A DNA stretch of 35,588 nt from JABWBD01 sp040768665 (GTDB lineage Bacteria > Planctomycetota > Planctomycetia > Pirellulales > Thermoguttaceae), in assembly GCA_040768665.1 (NCBI GenBank), contig JAXGMN010000088.1:1-35588 (forward strand). The letters are read 5' to 3'. A model generated the notes under the pieces. The model saw only the letters and a list, made by a program, of their open reading frames with translations, did not search any database and was not told the origin of the DNA. Shown here piece by piece: positions 22,966 through 30,557 of the stretch. Numbering within the stretch: the first letter of the stretch is position 1; every line of letters starts with the position of its first letter. Both the position numbers and the translations under genes were made by a program.

Positions 22966-23178
22966 GCTATCCGAAAACGGGGACTGGCTCCCGGATGTTC
23001 TGTATCAGCTCTCATCGTGGCACAAGATGTAGGGTGCCAGTCTGGGCTGATAAAAACTTGATAAAAACGGGGACAGGCACCGCAACTAATAGCGGTTTAG
23101 CCAGAGCGACCACACAAGATGTTGCGGAGCCAGTCCCCGTTTTTATCAACCCAGTGCCAGTCCCCGTTTCCGGATAGC
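22966..23178. repeat. Outer palindromic element interrupted by the 110-base repeat
   Basis: Outer arms 22966-22988 (GCTATCCGAAAACGGGGACTGGC) and 23156-23178 (its complement at 22 of 23 positions) enclose a 110-base copy of the mobile repeat (23045-23154). The remaining centre carries GGCACAAGATGTAGGGTGCCAGTC, similar to CACAAGATGTTGCGGAGCCAGTC in the inserted repeat. The outer element is therefore an older, diverged relative of the inner one. Confidence 0.7.
23045..23154. mobile_element. 110-base palindromic mobile repeat, copy B
   Basis: Identical to the copy at 20761-20870 except for one base in the right terminal repeat (A at 23149 where copy A has G at 20865). The ten bases on each side (23035-23044 and 23155-23164) agree at eight of ten positions and begin TGCCAGTC on both sides, consistent with a target duplication inside the right arm of the surrounding older palindrome. 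No coding capacity. Confidence 0.75.
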
Positions 23179-23444
23179 TTCTGAACGTATTGTGAACGCT
23201 CCGCAGTGCCGACGCAACTCACCGACCTCCCCCATCCCCATCCATCGCCGCCACGGAATCTCAAAACCCCCATCCGCACCAAACCGCCTGTCTTTCCGAA
23301 CTGGCAAATTTCATGTAATGCTCAAGATCCGCACAACCCGAACCGATAGATTCGTCTAACGATGGAATGGCCGCGCCGGCTTGGCGCGGAGGCCGTACAG
23401 CGGGCTGGTCTGAAGTGGACCCTTAGCAGAGAGAATACAAAATC

Positions 23445-25309
23445 ATGGACAGAAACACCGGCAAAGACTCGGCGTACCGCCCTCTGAGCGATTCGCCCGT
23501 GGCTCACACGCACCACAGGGAAACGGATCCCTGCTACCAGGGACCGCGTCAGGTTCTCGCCCGGATGCCGAACCTGACGACACCCGACTCGCCCATGGAT
23601 TCGACGACCCGTTATGGGCGCAGCGAGCACCGCGGTGTCGGTTCCGGGGTGTCGGTGAAAGTTCTGGCGGGAATCGCGGTGGGGCTGGTCGTCGTGGCCG
23701 TGCTGGGTTATCTGCTGGTGGATCAAAATAAGGAGTCGGACCTGGCAGAAACCCCGACGTGGGAACCGCAGGTCCCGGCTGCAGAAGCGGATGCCGTGCC
23801 GCCTTGGGGAAGCGGATTGACCGCCTCCTCGCCCCAGGCATCTCCAGAATCCGCGACCCAGTGGAACAGTCCCTCTCCCGCGCCGGCTTGGAATACACAA
23901 GTCCCAGGCGCTCCCGCCGGCCAGCCGGGCGATGCACCATTTGGCCAGCCGCCGACCTGGCAAGGCGAGCAGAACCGCGTCTCGAGTGGTCCCACCGAGT
24001 TGACCGCCACGAGCGCGCCGCCCTCGGAGACGGTCTGGGGACAGGTCAATTCCCCGGCATCCAGCTCTCCCGCTCCCGCGGCTGATTGGGGCAATCCGCA
24101 ACAGGTCGGCATGTGGAACAACGCCACATCCGCGCAGGCTTCGGCCGAAAACAGTCCTTCAGCTCAGGGACCGGCCTGGACGCAGGGCCCGCAGACCGCG
24201 TCTGCTCCGAATGCGGCGCAAGGGTTTGTCATGCCGACGACGATGCCGACCCCGGTTGCCACAGTGGATCCGAATGCCCCTGCCGCCGATCCTAACGCTG
24301 CGGCCTCCTATGGCACTTCAGCCCCAGCTACGAATCCGCGGCTTCTGCAACAGGCTATGCCGCTCCTTATCCGAGACAGTCGGGCGTGGCCCGATCCACG
24401 ACGGCCGGATCGGCTGCCTCGCCGACTCCGAGCTACGAGGCGAGCGTGCCTGCTTCTCCAACCTATCAGGATGCGACCGCCACGGTTGGCAACAGCAGCG
24501 AACCTCGGATTGAGCCTCGCATCGGCTACGGTGCGGATTTACGCAGCAGCAGCCAGTCGCCGTATCCGCAAGCCGCCGCGAATTATCCCCAAACCACAGC
24601 GACCTATCCGCAGTCGTCGGCGAACTATCCCCAGACCGGCGCGACTTATCCGCAGAGAGCTGGGAGCTATTCACAGCCGGCCGGGAGCTACCCGCAGGCG
24701 GCGGAGGGTTCTCCGCAGTCGTCGCCGAGCTATTCCCAGAGTGGCACGATCTATCCGTACACAGCCGGGAGTTATCCCCAGAGTGGTGCGAATTATCCGC
24801 AGACCGCAGCGACCTATCCGCAGAGCGGAACATCGTATCCGCAGGCGGCTACGGGGCCACCGACGGGCGACTACCGCACCGCAGACGTGCGAGCTCGCTA
24901 CGCAACGGATGCGAGCATGACCACCCCGTCGAACTCCGCCAATACCGGCAGCCAGCCCGGCTATTCTATGCCGGCCTATTCAACGGGCAGCCAGCCGGGC
25001 CTGCAAGGCGGCTATCCTCCGGCGAACTCAGGCAACTACCCGGCCGGCGGATACCCCTACGGTGCCCCATCGGGTACAAGCTATCCCGGCAACTATCCGG
25101 CCAGCGGTTATCCCGGCGCATCCTACGGTCCGTCCAGTGCCGGCGGCTATGCGGGCTCTCCTTCGGCGGGCACGAACATGGCGGCCGGGTATAACGCCGC
25201 GGTTTCCGGCAATGTTCCGCAGGTGGGGGCCGCTCAGTTCCAGGGATCGATCGAAAAACCCAGCAACGTCCAGGCCAGCTATGACAGCACTCGACCAAGC
25301 CTTTATTAG
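23445..25309 (+). CDS. Single-pass membrane protein with heptad YPQ repeats; frameshifted
   Basis: Two frames together make one protein of about 620 residues. The first part (from ATG 23445) has a cytoplasmic head, one helix (VKVLAGIAVGLVVVAVLGYLLV, near residues 66-87) and a Pro/Ser/Trp-rich extracytoplasmic stretch. At the C-run 24322-24325 the frame breaks: codons before it give TSAP, and the natural continuation SYESAASATGYAAPYP is in the -1 frame, as if one C of a five-C run were missing. The second part holds fourteen YPQxxxx heptads and a Tyr/Gly/Pro-rich tail. Without correction the protein ends at 24920 in Arg-rich nonsense. The next gene overlaps the tail by 29 bases. The position before CpsD-like and ExeA-like genes suggests a cell-surface or polysaccharide-assembly role, perhaps in place of a Wzz-type partner. 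An assembly error is as likely as a real mutation. Confidence 0.65.
24563..24856 (+). repeat. Fourteen tandem 21-base units (YPQ heptads)
   Basis: The stretch encodes fourteen consecutive seven-residue units, mostly Y-P-Q-x-x-A/G-x, such as YPQAAAN, YPQTTAT, YPQSSAN and YPQSGTS. Unit length is a multiple of three, so copy changes stay in frame. Repeats of this kind often form extended, Tyr/Pro/Gln-rich spacers across the envelope. Confidence 0.9.
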
Positions 25310-26081
25310 AGCCTACCAGCAGCAGGACCCCGCGCCGCTGGCGGCGCGGGCGGAACCTTCCGGAACCGAGTGCCCTGCCGAGACCTGTCGCCGTGAACCT
25401 GAGGAGATATCGATGACGGCCGTTTGTCAACCGTTGCTCCAAGTCGATCGCTTCGCGTGGCCGGATGGCTGCCAGCGGTTTTGGGCCGCCGCAGCGTCCG
25501 AGTTGGAAGATCTCGCCGACGGCGTTTCCGCCGGAATATCGCTCGGCCAGAAGGTGATTGCCGTTTGCGGCTGCCGGCAGGGCAACGGTTGTACGACGCT
25601 TCTTTTGTGTGCGGCCGAACGGCTGGCCTCGCGAGGTCTGAAGGTCGTGGCGGTCGACGCGGACTTCGAGCAACCGCTCCTGGGACGCCGGTTGGGCCTG
25701 TTGCCCGAGATCGGGTGGCAAGACGTCCTGTGCGGGCTGTTGCCGCTCGAGGAGGCGCTGATCGAGTCGATCGAAGAGCGACTGACCGTCCTGCCTTTGC
25801 AAGGCCAGGCGAGCGGAGGAGTAGAACCGGAGAACTGCGACGCAGCCAAAGATATCTGCGCGCTTCGGAACCACTATGACGTGGTTCTCGTCGACCTGGG
25901 CCGTTTCAGCCCGGCCGGCGGATTGGCCGGCCGGGTGCTCAACGGTGCCGGCCAGTGGATCGACCGAGCAGTCGTCGTCCGCGACGTTCGCGACTCGACC
26001 GACTCGGAAGTGGACCGCGTCTCGACTCGTCTCCGGAAGGCCGGGATCGCCGAGGCGGGCGTGGTGGACAACTTCGCCTAA
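25281..26081 (+). CDS. CpsD/BY-kinase-like P-loop protein with degenerate Walker A
   Basis: A 266-residue protein. I choose ATG 25281 because it gives MTALDQAFIRAY, an N-terminus typical of planctomycete CpsD-like proteins; ATG 25413, behind a better ribosome site (GAGGAG), is the alternative. Domain: KVIAVCGCRQGNGCTTLLL (residues 91-109) replaces the P-loop, VVAVDADFEQPLLG (122-135) is Walker A', and DVVLVDLG (200-207) is Walker B. The Walker A lysine expected before Thr105 is Cys104 (G-N-G-C-T-T), and there is no Tyr-rich C-terminal cluster, so normal ATP hydrolysis and tyrosine autophosphorylation are doubtful. Relatives control polysaccharide polymerisation with Wzz-type membrane proteins. 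The upstream repeat protein and downstream ExeA-like ATPase overlap or closely abut it, so the three are probably one operon. Confidence 0.78.
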   Translation: MTALDQAFIRAYQQQDPAPLAARAEPSGTECPAETCRREPEEISMTAVCQPLLQVDRFAWPDGCQRFWAAAASELEDLADGVSAGISLGQKVIAVCGCRQGNGCTTLLLCAAERLASRGLKVVAVDADFEQPLLGRRLGLLPEIGWQDVLCGLLPLEEALIESIEERLTVLPLQGQASGGVEPENCDAAKDICALRNHYDVVLVDLGRFSPAGGLAGRVLNGAGQWIDRAVVVRDVRDSTDSEVDRVSTRLRKAGIAEAGVVDNFA

Positions 26082-26093
26082 AGGCTCCAAGCG

Positions 26094-26912
26094 ATGTACG
26101 AATCCTACTGGCAGCTCAAGCAGAAGCCGTTCGAGAACTGTTCCGATCCGCAGTTCTACTTCCCCTGCGAGTCGCATCAGGCCGCCTTGCTGAAACTCCG
26201 CTACGCAATCGAGAACCGTCGTGGCGCCGCGCTGTTGACCGGCCCCGCCGGCTCCGGCAAGACGTTGCTGGTAACGATGCTCCGTGCGATGCTGGGCGAA
26301 CAGCTCACCCCTTTCGTCCACGTGGTCTTCCCGCAGATGAACTCCGAGCAGCTTCTGAGTTACATAGCGGGAGAGATGACCGGAGGGCCCGAGTTCACCT
26401 CGCAGGGCGTTGCGGAGAGCATTCGCCTCATCGAGCGGTTCCTGGCCGAAAATACCCGGCAGGGTAGGCATGCGGTGCTGGCCGTCGACGAATGCCATTT
26501 GCTCGACGACGCCGGTACCCTGGAGGCGTTGCGTCTGCTGCTGAACTTTGAACTTGCGGGAAGACCCGGGCTCACGCTCCTGTTGATCGGGCAGCCGGGA
26601 ATTCTTCCGCTTCTGGAGCGAACGCCGCAGTTGGAAGAGCGGCTCGGAGTCAAGTGCCTCCTGCGGCCGTTTACGAAGGTGGAAACGGACCAGTATGTGG
26701 AGCACCGTTTGCGCGCCGCCGGCGCGAAGCGGCGAATCATCGAGCCCGCGGCCAACGATGTGATCCACCGCCTGACGCACGGCGTCCCTCGCCGCATCAA
26801 CCGGCTCGTCGACCTCGCGCTGCTGATCGGTTATGCCGAGCAGCGGGCATCGATTGAGCCGGAACATCTTGAATCGGTCTGCCAGGAACTGGTGACCGTC
26901 GCGCCGGACTAG
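26094..26912 (+). CDS. ExeA/GspA-like AAA ATPase (exopolysaccharide or secretion type)
   Basis: A 272-residue AAA protein starting at ATG 26094, 12 bases after the CpsD-like gene. The N-terminal MYESYWQLKQKPFENCSDPQ and FYFPCESHQAAL are the signature opening of ExeA-like ATPases. Walker A is GPAGSGKT (50-57), Walker B is HAVLAVDECH (126-135), a sensor-1-like LLLIGQP follows (163-168), and GVPRRINRLVDLAL (230-243) is the arginine-bearing C-terminal motif. Relatives power type II secretion assembly (GspA) or accompany exosortase/polysaccharide loci together with CpsD-like kinases, which fits the neighbours here. No membrane helix or peptidoglycan-binding domain is present, so this is the short polysaccharide-locus type. 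Confidence 0.88.
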   Translation: MYESYWQLKQKPFENCSDPQFYFPCESHQAALLKLRYAIENRRGAALLTGPAGSGKTLLVTMLRAMLGEQLTPFVHVVFPQMNSEQLLSYIAGEMTGGPEFTSQGVAESIRLIERFLAENTRQGRHAVLAVDECHLLDDAGTLEALRLLLNFELAGRPGLTLLLIGQPGILPLLERTPQLEERLGVKCLLRPFTKVETDQYVEHRLRAAGAKRRIIEPAANDVIHRLTHGVPRRINRLVDLALLIGYAEQRASIEPEHLESVCQELVTVAPD

Positions 26913-26974
26913 CACGGCGGGGTGCGGGAGTGGGGGCCCACGGGTCGACAGGCGCCGTTCGTTCGGCAGTTCGC

Positions 26975-27217
26975 CTAGACATCCATCCCGGCGATGAGCC
27001 GGCGGAGCAGGAGCGGATCGATCCGTCCTCGAAAGCGCTCCCGACCATCGATCACGACGACCGGGACACACCGGTCATACCGCGACCGGAGGTCACTGCT
27101 AGCATCGATGTCGATCCGTTCCACTTCGAAGCCGTGGCTCCGCAAGATCCCCTCTGCATCCTCGCAGAGATGGCAGTTCTGACGTGTGTAAACGGTGGCG
27201 ATTTGCCGGGTAGCCAT
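26975..27217 (-). CDS. Glutaredoxin-like thioredoxin-fold protein
   Basis: An 80-residue protein starting at ATG 27217 behind an AGGAG site; an upstream extension of the frame has no ribosome site and reads as non-protein. The sequence IATVYTRQNCHLCEDAEGIL gives the first strand and the redox motif C-H-L-C, followed by VERIDIDASSDLRSRY and CVPVVVIDGRERFRGRID, with the cis-proline at V-P-V-V. This is the short glutaredoxin-like (DUF836) family, which probably exchanges thiol-disulfide electrons with glutathione or thioredoxin. The mature size is normal for the family. Confidence 0.88.
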   Translation of the reverse strand: MATRQIATVYTRQNCHLCEDAEGILRSHGFEVERIDIDASSDLRSRYDRCVPVVVIDGRERFRGRIDPLLLRRLIAGMDV

Positions 27218-27576
27218 AACAGAGCTCCTGTCATTTTGTCGCACCCCACGGCGGCAGAGTGCCGCGGCGGGAGTGCGCCTCGAAACCGTGCCACAGACGG
27301 GCTGATGCGGGTTTGAAGAAGGGGACCCGCAACGCAAGTTACCGTGAGTTAATCCTATCGTCTTCCTGCGCATTCCCCGCCGGAAGAACTGGTCGCACAC
27401 GGTTCTAAATAGCTGCTGGCGTTTTCCGCCGATCCGGATTACACTAGAACCTGTTTCTTATCTTCGTCGGGCAAGCCGAAGCTGGGGGGCAGGTCTCCGA
27501 TTCGCGACTGCGATTTGGCTCATCGCTTCTAGAATTCAGACGGTTCTGCACGGCAGCGCAAACGCCGGGTTTTAGT
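27218..27576. other. Divergent promoter region of glutaredoxin and kinase genes
   Basis: About 360 bases between the two outward-facing genes. I see no hairpin, repeat or known operator in it, and no short gene. Confidence 0.45.
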
Positions 27577-29136
27577 ATGGCGAACTTGACCGTCGACAAC
27601 TTTCTCGATCTGGTACAACGGAGCGGCCTAGTCGAACGCGAGGCGCTACGGCGGGCTCTCAGTGAGCTCGGGGAGCGGGTGCCGCGGCTCGGCAAGACCG
27701 ATTCTGCAGCCTTGGCCGCTTGCCTGGTCGAGGCAGGGGTGCTCACTCGGTGGCAATGCGACAAGTTGCTGGACGGACGTTATAAGGGTTTCTTTCTCAA
27801 AAAGTACAAGCTCTTGGGCCATCTTGGCACGGGCGGAATGAGCTCCGTCTACCTGGCGGAGCACGTGCTCATGCAGCGCCGGGTTGCGATCAAGGTCCTT
27901 CCCAAACACCGAGTTCAGGACACCTCCTATCTGGCGAGATTCCACCGCGAGGCAAAGGCCGCCGCTGCGCTGGACCACCGTAATATCGTCCGGGCGTACG
28001 ACGTCGACAACGAGGGCGACGTCCATTACCTGGTGATGGAGTATGTCGAGGGGCAGGACCTGCTGGCAATGGTGCGCGACGGGGGTCCGCTCGATTACGC
28101 GTTGGCAGCCGACTATGTTCGCCAAGCGGCCCTGGGGCTGGCTCACGCTCACGAAGCCGGACTCGTCCACCGCGACGTCAAGCCGGCGAATCTCCTGGTG
28201 GACCGAAACAACATCCTGAAGATTCTCGATCTCGGTCTGGCGAGGTTCACCGAGGAAGACCACGCCTCGCTTACGCTGGCGCATGACGAAAATGTCTTGG
28301 GAACGGCCGACTACCTGGCGCCGGAGCAGGCGCGCGACAGCCACAGCGCAGACGCGCGGGCCGATATCTACAGTCTGGGCTGCTCGCTCTATTTCGCGCT
28401 GACAGGTCATCCGCCGTTTTGCGAGGGGACGTTGCCGCAACGGCTGATGCATCACCAGAACTCGCCGCCTCCCAGCATCTTTTCGGATCGGTCGGACGCC
28501 CCAGAAGATCTGGTGCGGATCTGCCTGAAGATGATGGCGAAAAAGCCGGACGATCGCCAACAGTCGGCGGACGAGGTGGCCGATGAACTCGCGGACTGGA
28601 TGACGGCGCACCAGGTAGCGGTTGCGTCCGGCGTCCCGGGCGGCTCTTCCGGGAATCTCACCGCCACGGCCCACCGGGCGCCGCAGGGGGTTGCAAGGGA
28701 ATCGGCGCGAAAAAACGATCGCCGGACGCGAGGCGGTTCCGGCCGACCGGGTAGTTCGCCGAAGAACGATCCCCGTCCCCGTGAGTCGGCCCCGGGCACG
28801 AGCGATACGGTTTCCGCACAGGGGCACCAGACGGCTGGAGGCGCGGGGTCTTCCGCCAGTCGCGGCTTCTCGAGCGTCAGTCTCCCCCCGGCCAAGCCCG
28901 GCAGGTCGGCATTCCCCATGGCTCTGCGGGCGGACGACCAGGACTCGTTTCCCGATTTCCTGCTCCGCGCGGAGTCGCCCGTCATTTCCCGAATGCGTTC
29001 CCGTGCGGCTTTGACGGACGAAGACCTGCGAACCTACCGGACGCGGCACGACGATGTGCCGATGGCGCTATGGATTGCGATCGGCCTCGGCAGCCTGGTT
29101 GCGGCCATCTTGCTGATCGTGTTCCTGATGGCCTGA
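27577..29136 (+). CDS. Membrane-anchored serine/threonine protein kinase (Hanks type)
   Basis: A 519-residue kinase. The first 70 residues form an adaptor common in planctomycete kinases (LAACLVEAGVLTRWQCDKLLDGRYKGF). The kinase domain covers about 76-345: glycine loop GHLGTGGMSSVY (81-92), VAIK with Lys106, Glu125 in FHREAKAAA, catalytic HRDVKPAN (198-205), DLG (218-220, in place of DFG), LGTADYLAPEQ with the APE motif (248-250), and DIYSLGCSLY. All catalytic residues are present, so it should be active. A Gly/Ser/Arg-rich linker leads to a single C-terminal helix (residues about 497-518, LWIAIGLGSLVAAILLIVFLMA) with almost nothing beyond it, so the kinase is cytoplasmic and has no external sensor domain. 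It ends one base away from the stop of larE on the other strand. Confidence 0.93.
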   Translation: MANLTVDNFLDLVQRSGLVEREALRRALSELGERVPRLGKTDSAALAACLVEAGVLTRWQCDKLLDGRYKGFFLKKYKLLGHLGTGGMSSVYLAEHVLMQRRVAIKVLPKHRVQDTSYLARFHREAKAAAALDHRNIVRAYDVDNEGDVHYLVMEYVEGQDLLAMVRDGGPLDYALAADYVRQAALGLAHAHEAGLVHRDVKPANLLVDRNNILKILDLGLARFTEEDHASLTLAHDENVLGTADYLAPEQARDSHSADARADIYSLGCSLYFALTGHPPFCEGTLPQRLMHHQNSPPPSIFSDRSDAPEDLVRICLKMMAKKPDDRQQSADEVADELADWMTAHQVAVASGVPGGSSGNLTATAHRAPQGVARESARKNDRRTRGGSGRPGSSPKNDPRPRESAPGTSDTVSAQGHQTAGGAGSSASRGFSSVSLPPAKPGRSAFPMALRADDQDSFPDFLLRAESPVISRMRSRAALTDEDLRTYRTRHDDVPMALWIAIGLGSLVAAILLIVFLMA

Positions 29137-29137
29137 T

Positions 29138-29989
29138 TCAGCGCGAGAGAATCTGCAGGCTTTCGGCGGGCAGCACGTCGTTGAGGTTTCCCGAGCGAAA
29201 TCCCGCCAGATCCAACGACACGTATTTGAAGCCCGCCGCCTGCAGCTCGTCGAGCACCTGGCGGCGGAACTCCGGATCGGCGAACCGCGCGATCGCCTCG
29301 GGCGAAACTTCGATACGAGCCATGTCTCCTCTGTGATAGCGCACCCGCAACGGCTGGAAACCCCGCTCGCGCAGGAATCGCTCGGCGCGGTCGATCATGG
29401 CCAGCCGCCCGGCGGTGACTTCTTCGCCGTACGCGATGCGGCTGCTCAGACAGGGCGCGGCCGGCTTGTCCCAGGAAGGGAGATCCCAGTGCCTCGCCAA
29501 CTGGCGGATCTCGGCTTTCGTCAAGCCGCATTCGGCCAGGGGACTTTGAACCCGGCGATCGCGCGCCGCCTGCAGTCCGGGGCGGTGTTCGCCGTGGTCG
29601 TCGAGATTGGAACCGTCGGCCACCACGGCCACGTCGAGTTGTTCGGCCAGCTTCTCGACCTGCAGAAACAGCTCGTTCTTGCAGTGGTAGCAGCGGTCGG
29701 GCGCGTTGCGCTGGTACTCGGCGATCCCCAGTTCGCCGGTCGAAATCACCTCGTGTCGAATGCCGATCAGCCGCGCAAGTTCACAACACACGTCGAGCTC
29801 CCCGGCGGCCAGACTCGCACTGACGCCGGTTACCGCCACGGCCCGGTCGCCCAGCGCCAGTTGGGCGGCTTTTGCCAGCACCGTGCTGTCCAAACCACCG
29901 GAAAAGGCCACTGCACAACTGCCGTACCCCTCCAGAAACGCCAACAGCCGGTCAAGCTTCTTGGCCAGTTCGGGCGAAACGTCGCTCAT
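29138..29989 (-). CDS. larE: LarE, ATP-dependent sacrificial sulfur transferase
   Basis: A 283-residue member of the N-type ATP pyrophosphatase family. The PP-loop is S-G-G-L-D-S-T (30-36). Cys180 in PAAPCLSSRI matches the cysteine that L. plantarum LarE gives up as sulfur donor (Cys176 there), and a CYHCKNELF motif (100-108) is also typical. LarE adenylates pyridinium-3,5-biscarboxylic acid mononucleotide and replaces its carboxylates by thiocarboxylates, making the nickel-pincer cofactor of lactate racemase and related enzymes. The family partners LarB, LarC and LarA are not in the window, so they must be elsewhere or LarE serves another sulfur transfer. The start codon has only a weak ribosome site. 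Confidence 0.93.
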   Translation of the reverse strand: MSDVSPELAKKLDRLLAFLEGYGSCAVAFSGGLDSTVLAKAAQLALGDRAVAVTGVSASLAAGELDVCCELARLIGIRHEVISTGELGIAEYQRNAPDRCYHCKNELFLQVEKLAEQLDVAVVADGSNLDDHGEHRPGLQAARDRRVQSPLAECGLTKAEIRQLARHWDLPSWDKPAAPCLSSRIAYGEEVTAGRLAMIDRAERFLRERGFQPLRVRYHRGDMARIEVSPEAIARFADPEFRRQVLDELQAAGFKYVSLDLAGFRSGNLNDVLPAESLQILSR

Positions 29990-30410
29990 TCGTATCGTCG
30001 CGCTCCCTGTTCAACGAGCAGCACTGCACGGGAGAAACCGGACGGCTCCGTCTCCTGGTCTCCCGCACGGCAGGGCGCAAAAAAAAGATCCTCCACCGCA
30101 ATGCCGTGGCGATGCGTATTTGAGAGCCCGTCATTGACTAAGGGGGCACCCGGAAACGCGGGTTGTGTGATCCGCCCCGGCCCGCGATGCGGGTCGGCAA
30201 GCGGCTATACACGCGGCCGGTTTCTGATAATCAGGCGCCCAACGGGCAACGTATCGGCTCCCCAAATGTTTGGCATCGGCAGCACGAGCATGGTAGAGGA
30301 CCATGTCCCTGAATTTCCGATGTGGCGGCGCTCGCCGGCATGGGAAATTCCTGGCTGCATTCTATCCTACCCGCTACCGCCAACGGGGACAAGCGAAGCT
30401 TTTTGGAGCC
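29990..30410. other. Intergenic region upstream of larE
   Basis: About 420 bases. It contains the larE promoter (leftward) and then unassigned sequence with short GC-rich palindromes (for example CCCGCGATGCGGG near 30180). A short rightward open frame at 30303-30494 overlaps a better-supported coding remnant on the other strand and is not called. Confidence 0.45.
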
Positions 30411-30557
30411 TTAGATGGCACGCGCGCCGGGCACTTCCTCGACGGCATGGCCGAACTCGTGTTTCACGCCCAATGCCACCCGGTTGACCCATAGTAGGGG
30501 GCGCCGGCCAGCGGCCTGGGTCCAGGCCTCGACCGTCTCTGGTTCCAATGGCCGTAC
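30411..30557 (-). pseudogene. Coding remnant with HEFGH motif, in frame after the surface-protein stop
   Basis: Directly after the TGA of the large surface protein, the same frame stays open for 48 codons up to TAA at 30411-30413. The translation looks like real protein with high-GC codon use: ETVEAWTQAAGRRPLLWVNR followed by VALGVKHEFGHAVEEVPGARAI. H-E-F-G-H fits the zinc-metalloprotease pattern H-E-x-x-H, though one motif in a short piece is weak evidence. It has no start signal of its own except a TTG. It is either the relic of another gene or the lost C-terminal part of the surface protein. I cannot name the family. Confidence 0.4.

Noticed and set aside
24563..24856. Regular 21-base repeats considered as a CRISPR-like array
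   Set aside because: There are no spacers; units are contiguous, in frame and encode YPQ heptads.
30303..30494. A short plus-strand frame of 63 codons
   Set aside because: It has no recognisable family and overlaps a better coding-like frame on the minus strand.
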